Below, piece by piece: positions 8,627 to 17,770 of a stretch of 64,000 nt of DNA (its first letter is position 1; every line of letters starts with the position of its first letter). The notes under the pieces were generated by a model that ran no database searches, had not been told where the DNA came from, and was given only the letters and a program-made list of their open reading frames with translations. The stretch lies in NCBI RefSeq assembly GCF_028207065.1, contig NZ_JAQLFP010000009.1:6004-70003 (forward strand), written 5' to 3'. A program made the translations under genes and the position numbers. The DNA comes from Collinsella aerofaciens. Its GTDB lineage: Bacteria; Actinomycetota; Coriobacteriia; Coriobacteriales; Coriobacteriaceae.

Positions 8627-9985
8627 TTACTCGTCCTTGGGCGCGGGGTGCTTGCAGATCACACTCATGTAGATCATGCCCAGCACGGCCGCGGTGACAG
8701 AGCCGGCAAGAATGGCGGCCTTTGCGGCCAGAACCTCAAACTGGGCCGTCGGGAAGGCAAGGCCGCTAATGAGGATCGACATGGTAAAGCCGATACCGCC
8801 CAGAATGCCCACGCCGGCAATCATGTGCCAGTTGACATTGTGCGGCAGCTCGGAAATCTTGAGCTTAACCAGGGCAAACGTCATGCCAAAGATACCGATC
8901 GGCTTGCCCAGCAGCATGCCAAAGTACACGCCGAGCGTCACCGGGTCGGTGAGCAGCGTGCTCATGTCCACGCCCACTAAGCGAACCTGAGCGTTTACGA
9001 ACGCAAAGATCGGCAGGATCACAAAGTTGACCGGCGTGGAGATCAGACGCTCCATGCGGATAAGCGGCGGGGTCACGCGGTGCATGACGCGCTCGACCTT
9101 GGTTGTCGAGACGGTAAAGTCATGCTGGCCCAGGATGTGTGCCTCATCATCGTAGCGGTCATCGAGCAGCGGCAGGCACTCGCCCAGCCAATCGGTGAGG
9201 CTATCGAGCTTGACGCCACACTTGGCCGGGATGGTAAAGGCCAAGATGACGCCAGCAAGCGTGGCATGTACGCCGCTCTTGAACATGCAGAACCACAGCA
9301 GCAGCCCCAGTACCGAATACGGGGCAAGGCGGTAATGCTGCGTCTTGTTAAGCCACACGAGCGCGCAGGTCACAAGCGCGGCGGCGCCCAACCAAAACGG
9401 ATTGGGGCTCTGACCGTAGAAGATGGCGATGGCGGCGATGGAGATCAGGTCGTCGGCGATGGCGAGCGTCGAGAAGAACACGCGCACGCCGTTGGGCACG
9501 CGGTTGCCCAAAAGCGACAGCACGCCCAGCGCAAAGGCAATATCGGTTGCCATGGGAATGGCCCAGCCGTTGTGCGCGCCGGCATGGTTAAAGATCAGGT
9601 AGATGCAGGCGGGAACGACGACACCGCCCACGGCCGCCAGCATGGGAAGCATGGCCTGACGCGGATTCTTGAGCTCGCCGACCGTCATCTCGTACTTAAG
9701 CTCAATGCCCACCAACAAAAAGAAAATCGCCATGAGGAAGTCGTTGACGAAAAGCTCAACGGTGAGACCAGCCGTAAGGTTGCCCAGACCCACATACAGC
9801 GGGGTCTCCAAAAAGTGATGGATGGCCTCGTAGGCATCGGTATTGGCGCAGATAACGGCGGCGATAGCGGCGAAGACCATGACGGCGGCGGAAATCGTGC
9901 CGTTCTCGGCGATGCGCTCCCAAATGTCGTGACGTTCAAAGCGCTTGCGCTCACGAACGTTGAACAGCTGCTCAGTTGCTGCCAT
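8627..9985 (-). CDS. nhaA: Na+/H+ antiporter NhaA
   Basis: NhaA exchanges cytoplasmic Na+ for external H+ and controls pH and sodium. The ATG at 9985 follows AAAGGAG, giving 452 residues. The double-aspartate cation site is in TLAIADDLISI, and the first helices carry the typical FVNDFLMAIFFLLVGIELKYE segment. About 12 hydrophobic segments are present. It is a few dozen residues longer than the E. coli protein (388), with extra sequence between helices VIII and IX (LDDRYDDEAHILGQHDF), as in actinobacterial members. Confidence 0.94.
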   Translation of the reverse strand: MAATEQLFNVRERKRFERHDIWERIAENGTISAAVMVFAAIAAVICANTDAYEAIHHFLETPLYVGLGNLTAGLTVELFVNDFLMAIFFLLVGIELKYEMTVGELKNPRQAMLPMLAAVGGVVVPACIYLIFNHAGAHNGWAIPMATDIAFALGVLSLLGNRVPNGVRVFFSTLAIADDLISIAAIAIFYGQSPNPFWLGAAALVTCALVWLNKTQHYRLAPYSVLGLLLWFCMFKSGVHATLAGVILAFTIPAKCGVKLDSLTDWLGECLPLLDDRYDDEAHILGQHDFTVSTTKVERVMHRVTPPLIRMERLISTPVNFVILPIFAFVNAQVRLVGVDMSTLLTDPVTLGVYFGMLLGKPIGIFGMTFALVKLKISELPHNVNWHMIAGVGILGGIGFTMSILISGLAFPTAQFEVLAAKAAILAGSVTAAVLGMIYMSVICKHPAPKDE

Positions 9986-10198
9986 GGGCGGCTCCTTTCT
10001 CGGGAAAGCTCCCGTCTTAAAAAAGCACGGCCCGCCCAAGTGGCGGCGCCGCGCTCTAACGTATTACGCTTGCATCTAGCCTACCCTGCACGACAAGCAC
10101 GCAGGCGTGGCCGAAAAGCGGAACCACAGGTTGAACATTATTTGCTCAACGGCACGGGCACGCCTGTCCAAGAGACGACGCGGCGCCGTGCACAAAAA

Positions 10199-10233
10199 AC
10201 GACCGGAGCGCGGGACGTCCGCGATCCGGTCGT
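10199..10233 (-). terminator. intrinsic terminator of ppaC
   Basis: ACGACCGGA (10199-10207) pairs with TCCGGTCGT (10225-10233). The inner bases can also pair (CGGAC with GTCCG). On the minus strand six T residues follow. It lies 20 bp beyond the ppaC stop. Confidence 0.88.
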
Positions 10234-10252
10234 GGCGTTTGGTCAACTAAAC

Positions 10253-11176
10253 CTAGCAGGCGGCCATGATGGGGGCAGCGACCTGCTTCTTACGGGAGAG
10301 GACACCCGGCATCCAGACGCCGTCGTGCTCGTCGGCAATGCCCAGGCCCTTCTGAGCGGCCTCGGTCTCGCCCTCGAGCAGGACCTGCGAGCCCTCCTCC
10401 ATGATGTCAGTGATGCACAGGACAATGCCATCGGCACCCTTCTCGGCGGCGTAGGCACGCATGGCCTCGCGAATCTCGTCGATCATGCCGAGCGCACGAC
10501 TCTTGTCGACGGTCTCGTACTGGCCGATGAGCAGCTTCTTGCCGGCGGGCTCGAACATCTTGATGTCGTTGCCGACCATCTCGGCTGCGGTGAAGGAGCC
10601 GGACGGACGGGTGAGGAAGACCTCCATGCCAAACTTGACCGGGTCGACACCCACCTGCTCGCCGAGCTTGGCGGCGACGGCGCGGTCGACATCGGTGGTG
10701 GTGGGACTCTTGAGCATGAGCGTATCGGTCATCATGGCCGAGAGCAGCAGCTTGGCCTGGACGTCGGAAAGCTCAACGCCGAGCACGCCGGCGAGCTTGG
10801 TGACGATGGTGCAGCTGGAACCCCAGGGCAGGCAGATGTAGTGCAGCGGGCCGGCGGTCTCGAAATCGCCGATGCGGTGATGATCGACGACGCCAAAGAC
10901 CGTGGCGTCCTTAAGGCCGGCGACAGACTGGGCGGACTCGTTGTGGTCGGTGAGGACGACGAGCTGGCCGGCCTCGACGGACTCGATCACGCGGGGCTCG
11001 GCAATGCCGGCGTCGGCAAGTAGCTTGGCGGACTCGGCCGGAAGCTGGCCCAGTGCGCAGGCCTCGTAGGTGTTGCCGGCATACTCAACCTGGTTGAGCA
11101 GCTGGGACAGGACGACGGCGCTCATGATGGCGTCGTTATCGGGGTTCTGGTGACCAAAGACAAGAACGTTTGCCAT
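10253..11176 (-). CDS. ppaC: manganese-dependent inorganic pyrophosphatase (class II, DHH family)
   Basis: Hydrolyses pyrophosphate to phosphate, pulling biosynthetic reactions forward. The 307 residues contain all family landmarks: GHQNPDNDAI at the N-terminus (metal ligands), an Asp in LTDHNE, the DHH triad in VVDHHRIGDF, and the C-terminal SRKKQ phosphate-binding motif. The length is standard for a PpaC without CBS domains. It is a single gene with its own terminator. Confidence 0.96.
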   Translation of the reverse strand: MANVLVFGHQNPDNDAIMSAVVLSQLLNQVEYAGNTYEACALGQLPAESAKLLADAGIAEPRVIESVEAGQLVVLTDHNESAQSVAGLKDATVFGVVDHHRIGDFETAGPLHYICLPWGSSCTIVTKLAGVLGVELSDVQAKLLLSAMMTDTLMLKSPTTTDVDRAVAAKLGEQVGVDPVKFGMEVFLTRPSGSFTAAEMVGNDIKMFEPAGKKLLIGQYETVDKSRALGMIDEIREAMRAYAAEKGADGIVLCITDIMEEGSQVLLEGETEAAQKGLGIADEHDGVWMPGVLSRKKQVAAPIMAAC

Positions 11177-11265
11177 GGATATCCTCCACTTGATATGTGT
11201 ACTTGGACGTAGCTATGGTAGCACGCTGACGCCGAACCCTATGAGATGGAAGGGCCGCAGCACAA

Positions 11266-11338
11266 ATTGGGGCAGGCGCTGAGGCAAAGTCTGTCCCCTC
11301 TGCACCATGTGGCGCAAACTAACCTGCCCCCTTGCGCC
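11266..11338. repeat. compound hairpin related to the constant-loop family
   Basis: GGCGCAA (11311-11317) pairs with TTGCGCC (11332-11338) around a 14-nt loop ending CCTGCCCCC. GGGGCAGG (11269-11276) can pair with CCTGCCCC (11323-11330), and between them sits AAAGTCTGTCCCC, a variant of the family loop. The stem is just after the glucokinase stop on the minus strand. Confidence 0.55.
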
Positions 11339-11340
11339 AG

Positions 11341-12294
11341 CTATTTGCCGGCGGCGCGCAGGGCTACGTAGGCGGCACCGATGATGCCGGCGTCGTTGCC
11401 GAGCGAGGCGACCTTAATGGGCGTCTCGCGCGAGGCAGAAAGCGCGTACTGCTTAAAGTGCTCGCGGACCTTGTCGAGGTAGACATCGGCCGAGGCGGAT
11501 GCGCCGCCGCCGATCAGGAACATCTCGGGGTCGACCACGTTGGCGATAAGCGCCAGAGCGCGACCGAGATAGTCGGCCATGGTATCGGCCGCGGCTAGCG
11601 CGAGCTTGTCACCCTCGCGACAGGCCTGGAACACGTCCTTGGAATCGGAGGGGCCGGTGAGCTCGATGGGGTCGACGCCCGCCTTCTCGCACTCGGCAAG
11701 ATAGTTGCTCACCACGCCGGTAGCGCTGGAATACTGCTCCAGGTGGCCATGGCCGCCGCAGCCGCAGGTGCGCTCCTCAGCCGGGTTCAGGCACATGTGG
11801 CCAATCTCGCCGCCGGCACCCACAACGCCCGACACCACGTCGCCGTTAACGATAACGCCGCCGCCCACGCCGGTACCGATGGTGACCATCACGACGTTCT
11901 GCACGCCCTTGGCAGAGCCGAGCCAGGCCTCGCCCATGGCAGCGGCGTTGGCATCGTTCTCGTACTTAACGACCGCGTCGGGGCAGTGCTCCTGGATGGC
12001 GATCTTAAGCTCGGGCAGGTTAATGGCAATGTTGGCCTTGACCTTGGCATCGCCCGACGCCGGGATAGGGCACGGAACAGCCAGGCCAATGCCCGCCACA
12101 AAGGCACGCGGAATCTGCGCCTTGGCAACCACCTGGTCGATAGCCTCGGTCACCGCGGCAAAGCCCGCAGCGTCAACGATGGGAGGCGTAGGCACGCTGG
12201 CCTTGGCAAGCAGGTTACCGTCTTCGTCGAACAGGCCCTCCTTAACCGAAGTGCCGCCGACGTCAATGCCGATGTAGTACTGCTTAGGTTCCAT
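11341..12294 (-). CDS. glk: ROK-family glucokinase
   Basis: Phosphorylates glucose to glucose 6-phosphate with ATP. The ATG at 12294 is chosen for AAAGGTGGG upstream, giving 317 residues. The ATP site GIDVGGTSVK opens the protein. The catalytic region reads YENDANAAAMGE, followed by TIGTGVGGG, and the ROK zinc motif is GHMCLNPAEERTCGCGGHGHLEQY. Substrate is inferred from similarity to actinobacterial and Firmicute glucokinases; a related hexose or N-acyl hexosamine is possible. Confidence 0.88.
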   Translation of the reverse strand: MEPKQYYIGIDVGGTSVKEGLFDEDGNLLAKASVPTPPIVDAAGFAAVTEAIDQVVAKAQIPRAFVAGIGLAVPCPIPASGDAKVKANIAINLPELKIAIQEHCPDAVVKYENDANAAAMGEAWLGSAKGVQNVVMVTIGTGVGGGVIVNGDVVSGVVGAGGEIGHMCLNPAEERTCGCGGHGHLEQYSSATGVVSNYLAECEKAGVDPIELTGPSDSKDVFQACREGDKLALAAADTMADYLGRALALIANVVDPEMFLIGGGASASADVYLDKVREHFKQYALSASRETPIKVASLGNDAGIIGAAYVALRAAGK

Positions 12295-12351
12295 GGGAGC
12301 CCACCTTTCTCGTTTAAACATTGCCAGTATGGTACCGCTCCCAAGGCAAAA

Positions 12352-12386
12352 ACCTACCAAAAAGGGACAGGTTTGTTTTGGCAGGT
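12352..12386. repeat. constant-loop hairpin
   Basis: ACCTACCAAAA (12352-12362) pairs with TTTTGGCAGGT (12376-12386) with one mismatch around the 13-nt loop AGGGACAGGTTTG. The reverse complement of the loop, CAAACCTGTCCCT, fits the family. The rest of the roughly 340-bp gap to the GntR gene is AT-richer promoter DNA with no gene. Confidence 0.7.
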
Positions 12387-12633
12387 TTTATCTGGGAAAA
12401 CGCAAGGCATGAGATTCGGTTCGCTGGGCGGCAAAACAGCCCAACCCCATCTTCGAGCCGATCAATTTGCTCAATACCACATTATTCGAATGCATATTCA
12501 TTTAGAGCGCTCTAGTTGATAAAGAGAAGCGTTTTTTAATTATATCTTTCTCGAACTTTTCAAAAACGCAATAGGGATGCTTAGGCGTGGACTATACTTT
12601 TTTTATACTCAATCAAGCTGGAAAGGAGGTTCC

Positions 12634-13353
12634 ATGATTCCCAAATACGAGGCAATAGCTGCAGATATCCGTCGAAGCATCGAGGACGGCGCTCTTAAAC
12701 CGGGCGACAAGCTACCCACCGTCGTTGAGTTCTGCGAGCTCTATAGCGTTTCCAAAATCACCGTCAAGCGAGCTATCGAGCAGATCACCGAGGAGGGCCT
12801 TGTCACCAGCCGGCGCGGGTCGGGCACCTACGTTAAGGACACGGCGGGGCTTCCCGGCCAGGCATTTTTCCAGGGCAAGAATGACCGCGCCCAGGGTTTT
12901 TCGTATGAGCACCGCGGGGAGAAGGTAACCTCGGTGGTCTACGATTTCTCGATCGTCAATCCGCCGGCAGAGGTTGCGACCCAGCTGGGAATGGCCGAAG
13001 ACGACTTTGCCTATCACATCGTGCGCGTACGCGAGGTCGATGGTCAGCCCATCGTTATTGAGTACACCTATATGCCCCTCGAGCTGATTCCGGGTCTTAA
13101 GAAAAAAGACCTGTACGCATCGGTCTACAGCTTCATCCGCGAGCAGTGCGGACTCAAGATCTCGAGTTTCCACCGTACCATTCGCGCTGTCGCGGCAACT
13201 GAAGAAGAGGCTGAGCGCCTGGATACCAAACCCGGCTCTCCCCTGCTCGAACTCAACCAGATTGGCTTCTTGGATAGCGGCACCGCGTTTGAATATTCTG
13301 TCTCGCACAACGTAGGCGACCGCTTTGAGCTGCACAACGTAACGCTGGCCTAG
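12634..13353 (+). CDS. GntR-family regulator, HutC/UTRA type
   Basis: A 239-residue regulator with an N-terminal winged helix (KYEAIAADIRRSIEDGALKP, then SKITVKRAIEQITEEGLV and RRGSGTYV) and a C-terminal UTRA effector domain, which usually binds a sugar phosphate or related metabolite. The ATG at 12634 has GGAAAGGAGG in front. It lies 72 bp upstream of manA on the same strand and may share its transcript, suggesting control of sugar metabolism; that is inference. Just upstream is an AT-rich stretch with repeated TATACT. Confidence 0.88.
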   Translation: MIPKYEAIAADIRRSIEDGALKPGDKLPTVVEFCELYSVSKITVKRAIEQITEEGLVTSRRGSGTYVKDTAGLPGQAFFQGKNDRAQGFSYEHRGEKVTSVVYDFSIVNPPAEVATQLGMAEDDFAYHIVRVREVDGQPIVIEYTYMPLELIPGLKKKDLYASVYSFIREQCGLKISSFHRTIRAVAATEEEAERLDTKPGSPLLELNQIGFLDSGTAFEYSVSHNVGDRFELHNVTLA

Positions 13354-13425
13354 TTTTGCAATCCAGTGGGTGCTCGTTTTGAGCTGTCCTACGCGGCACC
13401 CGCACAACCTTATGGGAGTATGCAC

Positions 13426-14358
13426 ATGTCCGATTTGATTAAACTCACGCCGATCTTCCACGAGAAGATCTGGGGCGGCCGCCAGCTGGAGACCGTGTTT
13501 GGCTACGACATTCCCGAGGGTCCCATCGGTGAGTGCTGGGCCATCTCGGCCCATCCCAACGGCGACTGCCAGATTGCGGAGGGCCCGTATACAGGCCACA
13601 CGCTTTCGTGGCTGTGGGCCGAGCACCGCGAGCTCTTTGGCAATTGCGAGGGCAAGGAGTTCCCGCTGCTCATCAAGATTCTGGACGCCAAGGACGACCT
13701 TTCGATCCAGATTCACCCCAACGACGAGTACGCCGCCGAGCACGAGAACGGAAGCCTGGGCAAGACCGAGTGCTGGTATGTGCTGGACTGCGAGCCCGGC
13801 GCCACGATCATCGTCGGGCAGCGCGCCAAGGATCGTGCCGAGGCCGCACAGATGATCGAGGAAGGCCGTTGGGACGACATGCTCAACGTGCTGCCGATTC
13901 ACAAGGGCAACTTTTTCCAGATTGACTCCGGCACCGTGCACGCCATCAAGACCGGCACGCTCATTTTGGAGACGCAGCAGTCGAGCGACGTGACGTATCG
14001 CCTGTACGACTACGACCGCCCCGGCACCGACGGCAAGCTGCGCCCGCTGCACATTGAGCAGAGCCTCGACTGCATCGACTTCAATGCTCAGGCACCGACC
14101 GACGGCACCGTGACCGCGCCCGAGATCGACGGCGTGACCGAGCTCGAGTCTAACTCCTGCTACACCGTCGATCGCGTGCGTGTCAACGGCAGCAAGACCT
14201 TGGAGCAGCACTGGCCCTTCATGTGCCTGTCGGTCATCGACGGCGAGGGCACCGTGTGCGGCGAGCCCGTTCACAAGGGCAGCCACCTGCTGGCCCCGAG
14301 CACCGTGAACCAGATCGAACTCGAAGGCAAGATGGAACTGATCATCAGCCACCTCTAG
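13426..14358 (+). CDS. manA: mannose-6-phosphate isomerase, class I (short, Gram-positive type)
   Basis: Interconverts mannose 6-phosphate and fructose 6-phosphate. The ATG at 13426 gives 310 residues and sits seven bases after GGGAG; an ATG at 13420 is too close to that site. Zinc-site motifs are visible: FPLLIKILDAKDDLSIQIHP, a downstream glutamate in KTECWYVLD, and DSGTVHAIKTG. Length fits the ManA subfamily of Firmicutes (about 315 residues). The preceding GntR gene may regulate it. Confidence 0.93.
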   Translation: MSDLIKLTPIFHEKIWGGRQLETVFGYDIPEGPIGECWAISAHPNGDCQIAEGPYTGHTLSWLWAEHRELFGNCEGKEFPLLIKILDAKDDLSIQIHPNDEYAAEHENGSLGKTECWYVLDCEPGATIIVGQRAKDRAEAAQMIEEGRWDDMLNVLPIHKGNFFQIDSGTVHAIKTGTLILETQQSSDVTYRLYDYDRPGTDGKLRPLHIEQSLDCIDFNAQAPTDGTVTAPEIDGVTELESNSCYTVDRVRVNGSKTLEQHWPFMCLSVIDGEGTVCGEPVHKGSHLLAPSTVNQIELEGKMELIISHL

Positions 14359-14384
14359 GTCGCAACAACAACCAAAACGAAACA

Positions 14385-14418
14385 AGGGGCTCCCTCGTTC
14401 ATCAACGGAGGAGCCCCT
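14385..14418 (+). terminator. hairpin after manA
   Basis: AGGGGCTCC (14385-14393) pairs with GGAGCCCCT (14410-14418), 27 bp past the manA stop. The T-run that follows is delayed (TATTTTTC about 10 bases on), so termination is probable but not certain. Confidence 0.6.
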
Positions 14419-14506
14419 ACTCACATCTATTTTTCTATCAGCCCACCCGGCTCTCCAGACCAAAAAGCGAACGAGCAAAGCGACGTTCGCAAGCAACGTT
14501 ACCCAA

Positions 14507-14635
14507 GGCCCCGGACAGGCGCCATGGACAACGTCGATCGCGAGTTCCGCACGAGCCGGAGAGCACTTAATGTGCTCTCCGTGCGAGCAGGACTGTCCGA
14601 GCAGGCGACGTTGTCCATGGCGCCTGTCCGGGGCC
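14507..14635. repeat. 129-bp nested long inverted repeat
   Basis: Outer arms of 30 nt are perfectly complementary: 14507-14536 and 14606-14635, both carrying CGCCATGGACAACGTCG or its complement. An inner stem GGAGAGCAC/GTGCTCTCC (14558-14566, 14572-14580) is capped by TTAAT and flanked by CGCAC/GTGCG. It starts 8 bp after the pcrA stop. See the related element at 22511-22608. Confidence 0.85.
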
Positions 14636-14642
14636 GCCGAGA

Positions 14643-17543
14643 TTACGACAGCTTGACGATCGGCGCAAAGCCCTTCATGAGCTTTTTGGTCTGGCCGGTC
14701 TTTTCGAATTGAACCTCGATCATGTCTCCGGCGACCGAGATCACGGTACCCGTGCCAAAGGTCTTGTGGCTCACGGTATCGCCCGCGGCAAAGTCCTGCG
14801 ACGCGCTGGTGCGATCGACCTTGCGCTCCACCGTCGGCGACACCTTGGACGACGGCTTTTTGGCTCGCGGCGCGCCCGAGCCAAAGGTCGAGGCAACGCG
14901 GCCAGCGTCGGCCGAGACCCCACGATGGCGCTCGGTCCCATAGCTGCTGCCGCCAAAGAAGTCGTCAAAGCTCGATCCGCCGCGCGAACCAGAACCGCCG
15001 GTCGAGCGCGTATGCGAGCCAAACACCTTGCCGCCGTACATATCCGAGCCCATGCCCGATCCAAAGGTGCCGTGACGGTCGCCGCGCTTCTCCCAGCCCG
15101 TGCCCTCAAAACCGGCAGAACCGATGCCGCTAAACTCGATATCCTCAAACGGAATCTCGTTGAGGAAGCGCGAGCGCGGGTTGGCAGAGGTCGAGCCGTA
15201 GGTGCGACGCGTGGCCGCATAGGTCAGGAACAGGCGCTTACGGGCACGCGTGATGGCGACGTAGGCCAGGCGACGCTCCTCCTCGAGCTTGCCCGGATCA
15301 TCGCTGCCGCCAAAGTCATGCACGTGTGGGAAGATGCCCTCCTCCATACCGGCCACGAACACCGCCGGGAACTCCAGGCCCTTGGCGGAGTGGATGGTCA
15401 TCATGGTGATGGCATGCGTCTCGCCGGCAAGGGAATCCAGGTCGGAGCGCAGGGCAAGCCACTCCATGAGTGCCGGCAGCGCCTTACAGGTGAGCGGGCC
15501 GTAGGTGCGCTCAATCTCGTCAGCATGCACGGCGCCCGCCGGCATCTCCGTCGGCGCGGCATAGGCGTTGCCCACAATGGCGGCGGCCAGGGCATCCTGT
15601 GGCGAGAGCGCCGGGGCGGCTAGGCTATCGAGCGGATTGGAACCTGCGGCATCACGCGCGCCAACGAGCGCCTCAAACGAGGACGCAGGTGCGGACGGTC
15701 CCGGCTCGGGCGCAGGTGTGCTCACCACAACGGGCTCGGGCTCAGCGCCGACCGGCACATCGGCAACGCCAGCCGCGCGCAGCTCTTCCAAGCTCTCGAG
15801 CGTACCCTCGATATCCTCGTGCGTCTCCTCAAATTCGGCGGCGACGCCCAGGAATTCCTGGATGTTTTCGGCGCGGCTCTCGGACTCCATGGTGCCCTCA
15901 GCGCGAAACGCCTGCAGCAGGCCCGTCTTGTCGACGATCATCTCGACGACATCCTTGAGCTCGCCGTCCATGCGGCGGCCCTCGCGCACCAGCGCCACAA
16001 AACTCGACAGGCCGTTGCGCACCTTGGCACTAAACATGCCCGTCTCGGCTGTTGCGATCTCGCAGGCCTGGAAGAACGAGCAGCGGTTGTCGCGCGCCAG
16101 CTGCTCAATCTTTTGGATCGAGGTGGAGCCGATGCCGCGACGTGGCGTGTTGATGACGCGCTTGACGCTCATCTCGTCGGCCGGGTTCACGATCATCTTG
16201 AGGTAGGCCATGACGTCGCGGATCTCGGCACGGTCGAAGAATCGCGTGCCGCCCACGATCTTGTAGGGCACGCCCGCGCGCAGGAACATATCTTCGAGAA
16301 TACGCGACTGGGCGTTGGTGCGATAGAAGACGGCGATGTCGTCGTAGCTCGTACCCTTGGAGTGCAACTTTTCGATCTCACCGGCAATCCAGCGGCCCTC
16401 GTCGCGCTCATCGCTTGCCTGGAAGGCCTGGATCTTCTCGCCGTCGCCCTCGGCCGTAAACAGGCGCTTTTCTTTACGCTGCGAGTTGTGACGCACCACG
16501 GCGTTGGCGGCGCTCAGGATATGGCCCGTGGAGCGATAGTTCTGCTCCAGCTTAACGGTCTTGCAGTTTTTAAAGTCCTTCTCAAAGTCCAGGATGTTGG
16601 TAATGTCGGCGCCGCGCCAGCTGTAAATTGACTGGTCGTCGTCGCCCACGACCATGAGGTTTTGGTACTTGGCGGCCAGCAGGTTGGCGATTTCGTACTG
16701 GACGTGGTTGGTGTCCTGATACTCGTCGACGCTAATGTAGCGGAAGCGCTCCTGGTACTTGTCGAGCACCTCGGGGCGGGTACGCAGCAGCTCGAGCGTA
16801 CGCACGAGCAGGTCGTCAAAGTCCATCGCATTGGCGGCGCGCAGGCGGCGCTCCAGCTCTAGGTAGACCTGCGCGGCCTTTTTGTCGTTAGGGCTATCGG
16901 CGCTCTTGAGCATGTCCTCGGGCCCGATCATGGCGTTTTTAGCCGAGCTGATCTTACTGCGGATCATGTTAATGGGGAACTGCTTTTGCTCGATGCCGAG
17001 CGCTTGCATAATGTCACGCACCATGCGCTTTGAGTCATCGTCGTCATAGATGGTGAACTGACCGGTGTAGCCCAGCAGATCGGCGTCCTCGCGCAGCATG
17101 CGCACGCACATGGCGTGGAAGGTGCACACCCACATGCCGCGGGTGCCGCTGGGAATGAGCGCCGCCAGACGCTCGCGCATCTCGGCCGCGGCCTTGTTGG
17201 TAAACGTGATGGCCAGGACCTGCCAGGGCTTAACGCCCAGGTCGCCGAGCATATGAGCGATGCGGAAGGTCAGGACGCGGGTCTTGCCCGAGCCAGCACC
17301 GGCAAGGACCAGCAGCGGGCCCTCGGTGGTCAGGACCGCCTCGCGCTGGGCGGGGTTAAGGCTATCGATATCGACGAGCGGCTTGGCGGGCTTGGGCGCC
17401 GGCGCGGGAGCGTCGTAGATGTCGAGCGGAACGAGCTCGGGCTCCGGCGCAGCGGGGGCGGTGTATGCATCGAGCGGCACGGGTTCCGGCGCGGGCGGCA
17501 CGGGCACCGCGGCGTTCTTTTCCCAGGGCAAGGGCTGGGTCAT
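14643..17543 (-). CDS. pcrA: UvrD/PcrA-type ATP-dependent 3'-5' DNA helicase
   Basis: Superfamily 1A helicase for repair and for removing proteins from DNA. The ATG at 17543, after GAGGAG, gives 966 residues, longer than usual PcrA (about 720-780). Motifs in order: LNPAQREAV (Q motif), GAGSGKT (Walker A), FTNKAA, VDEYQDTN (Walker B), GDDDQSIYSWRGA, QNYRST, TIHSAKGLEFP and VAITRARKRLFL. Extra length comes from a Pro/Ala-rich N-terminal extension of about 80 residues and a Pro/Ala-rich insertion of about 85 residues in domain 2B (roughly 15520-15780). The C-terminus ends in a Tudor-like module (GDTVSHKTFGTGTVISV) typical of PcrA, which in known proteins contacts RNA polymerase. Confidence 0.93.
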   Translation of the reverse strand: MTQPLPWEKNAAVPVPPAPEPVPLDAYTAPAAPEPELVPLDIYDAPAPAPKPAKPLVDIDSLNPAQREAVLTTEGPLLVLAGAGSGKTRVLTFRIAHMLGDLGVKPWQVLAITFTNKAAAEMRERLAALIPSGTRGMWVCTFHAMCVRMLREDADLLGYTGQFTIYDDDDSKRMVRDIMQALGIEQKQFPINMIRSKISSAKNAMIGPEDMLKSADSPNDKKAAQVYLELERRLRAANAMDFDDLLVRTLELLRTRPEVLDKYQERFRYISVDEYQDTNHVQYEIANLLAAKYQNLMVVGDDDQSIYSWRGADITNILDFEKDFKNCKTVKLEQNYRSTGHILSAANAVVRHNSQRKEKRLFTAEGDGEKIQAFQASDERDEGRWIAGEIEKLHSKGTSYDDIAVFYRTNAQSRILEDMFLRAGVPYKIVGGTRFFDRAEIRDVMAYLKMIVNPADEMSVKRVINTPRRGIGSTSIQKIEQLARDNRCSFFQACEIATAETGMFSAKVRNGLSSFVALVREGRRMDGELKDVVEMIVDKTGLLQAFRAEGTMESESRAENIQEFLGVAAEFEETHEDIEGTLESLEELRAAGVADVPVGAEPEPVVVSTPAPEPGPSAPASSFEALVGARDAAGSNPLDSLAAPALSPQDALAAAIVGNAYAAPTEMPAGAVHADEIERTYGPLTCKALPALMEWLALRSDLDSLAGETHAITMMTIHSAKGLEFPAVFVAGMEEGIFPHVHDFGGSDDPGKLEEERRLAYVAITRARKRLFLTYAATRRTYGSTSANPRSRFLNEIPFEDIEFSGIGSAGFEGTGWEKRGDRHGTFGSGMGSDMYGGKVFGSHTRSTGGSGSRGGSSFDDFFGGSSYGTERHRGVSADAGRVASTFGSGAPRAKKPSSKVSPTVERKVDRTSASQDFAAGDTVSHKTFGTGTVISVAGDMIEVQFEKTGQTKKLMKGFAPIVKLS

Positions 17544-17685
17544 GGGCGACTCCTCATCTGACAGACGGCGCGCCTGCGGGCAGCGCCATAGTTTGAGCCG
17601 TACCAGTATACCGAGCCGCGCGGACACCGACGCAAATCACACCACGACTCCGTGCGCCGCCGTCAGGCCCGCCCCATCGCCCAAA

Positions 17686-17726
17686 AAAGAGGACGGCATA
17701 GACCTTTTGGTCATGCCGCCCTCTTT
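17686..17726 (-). terminator. intrinsic terminator of uppP
   Basis: AAAGAGGACGGCAT pairs with ATGCCGCCCTCTTT (one bulge) and GACC pairs with GGTC around a T-rich loop. On the minus strand the stem ends in six T residues. Confidence 0.9.
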
Positions 17727-17770
17727 GAATGACAAGTTGTCGCTCTGGCCGCCGCGCAGCGTCAACCAAG

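Noticed and set aside
9986..10198. A small gene or riboswitch upstream of nhaA
   Set aside because: No frame with start signals and no recognisable conserved aptamer structure was seen.
12590..12625. The TATACTTTTTTTATACTC segment as a GntR operator
   Set aside because: The halves are direct, not inverted, repeats and overlap a likely -10 region, so an operator call is not supported.
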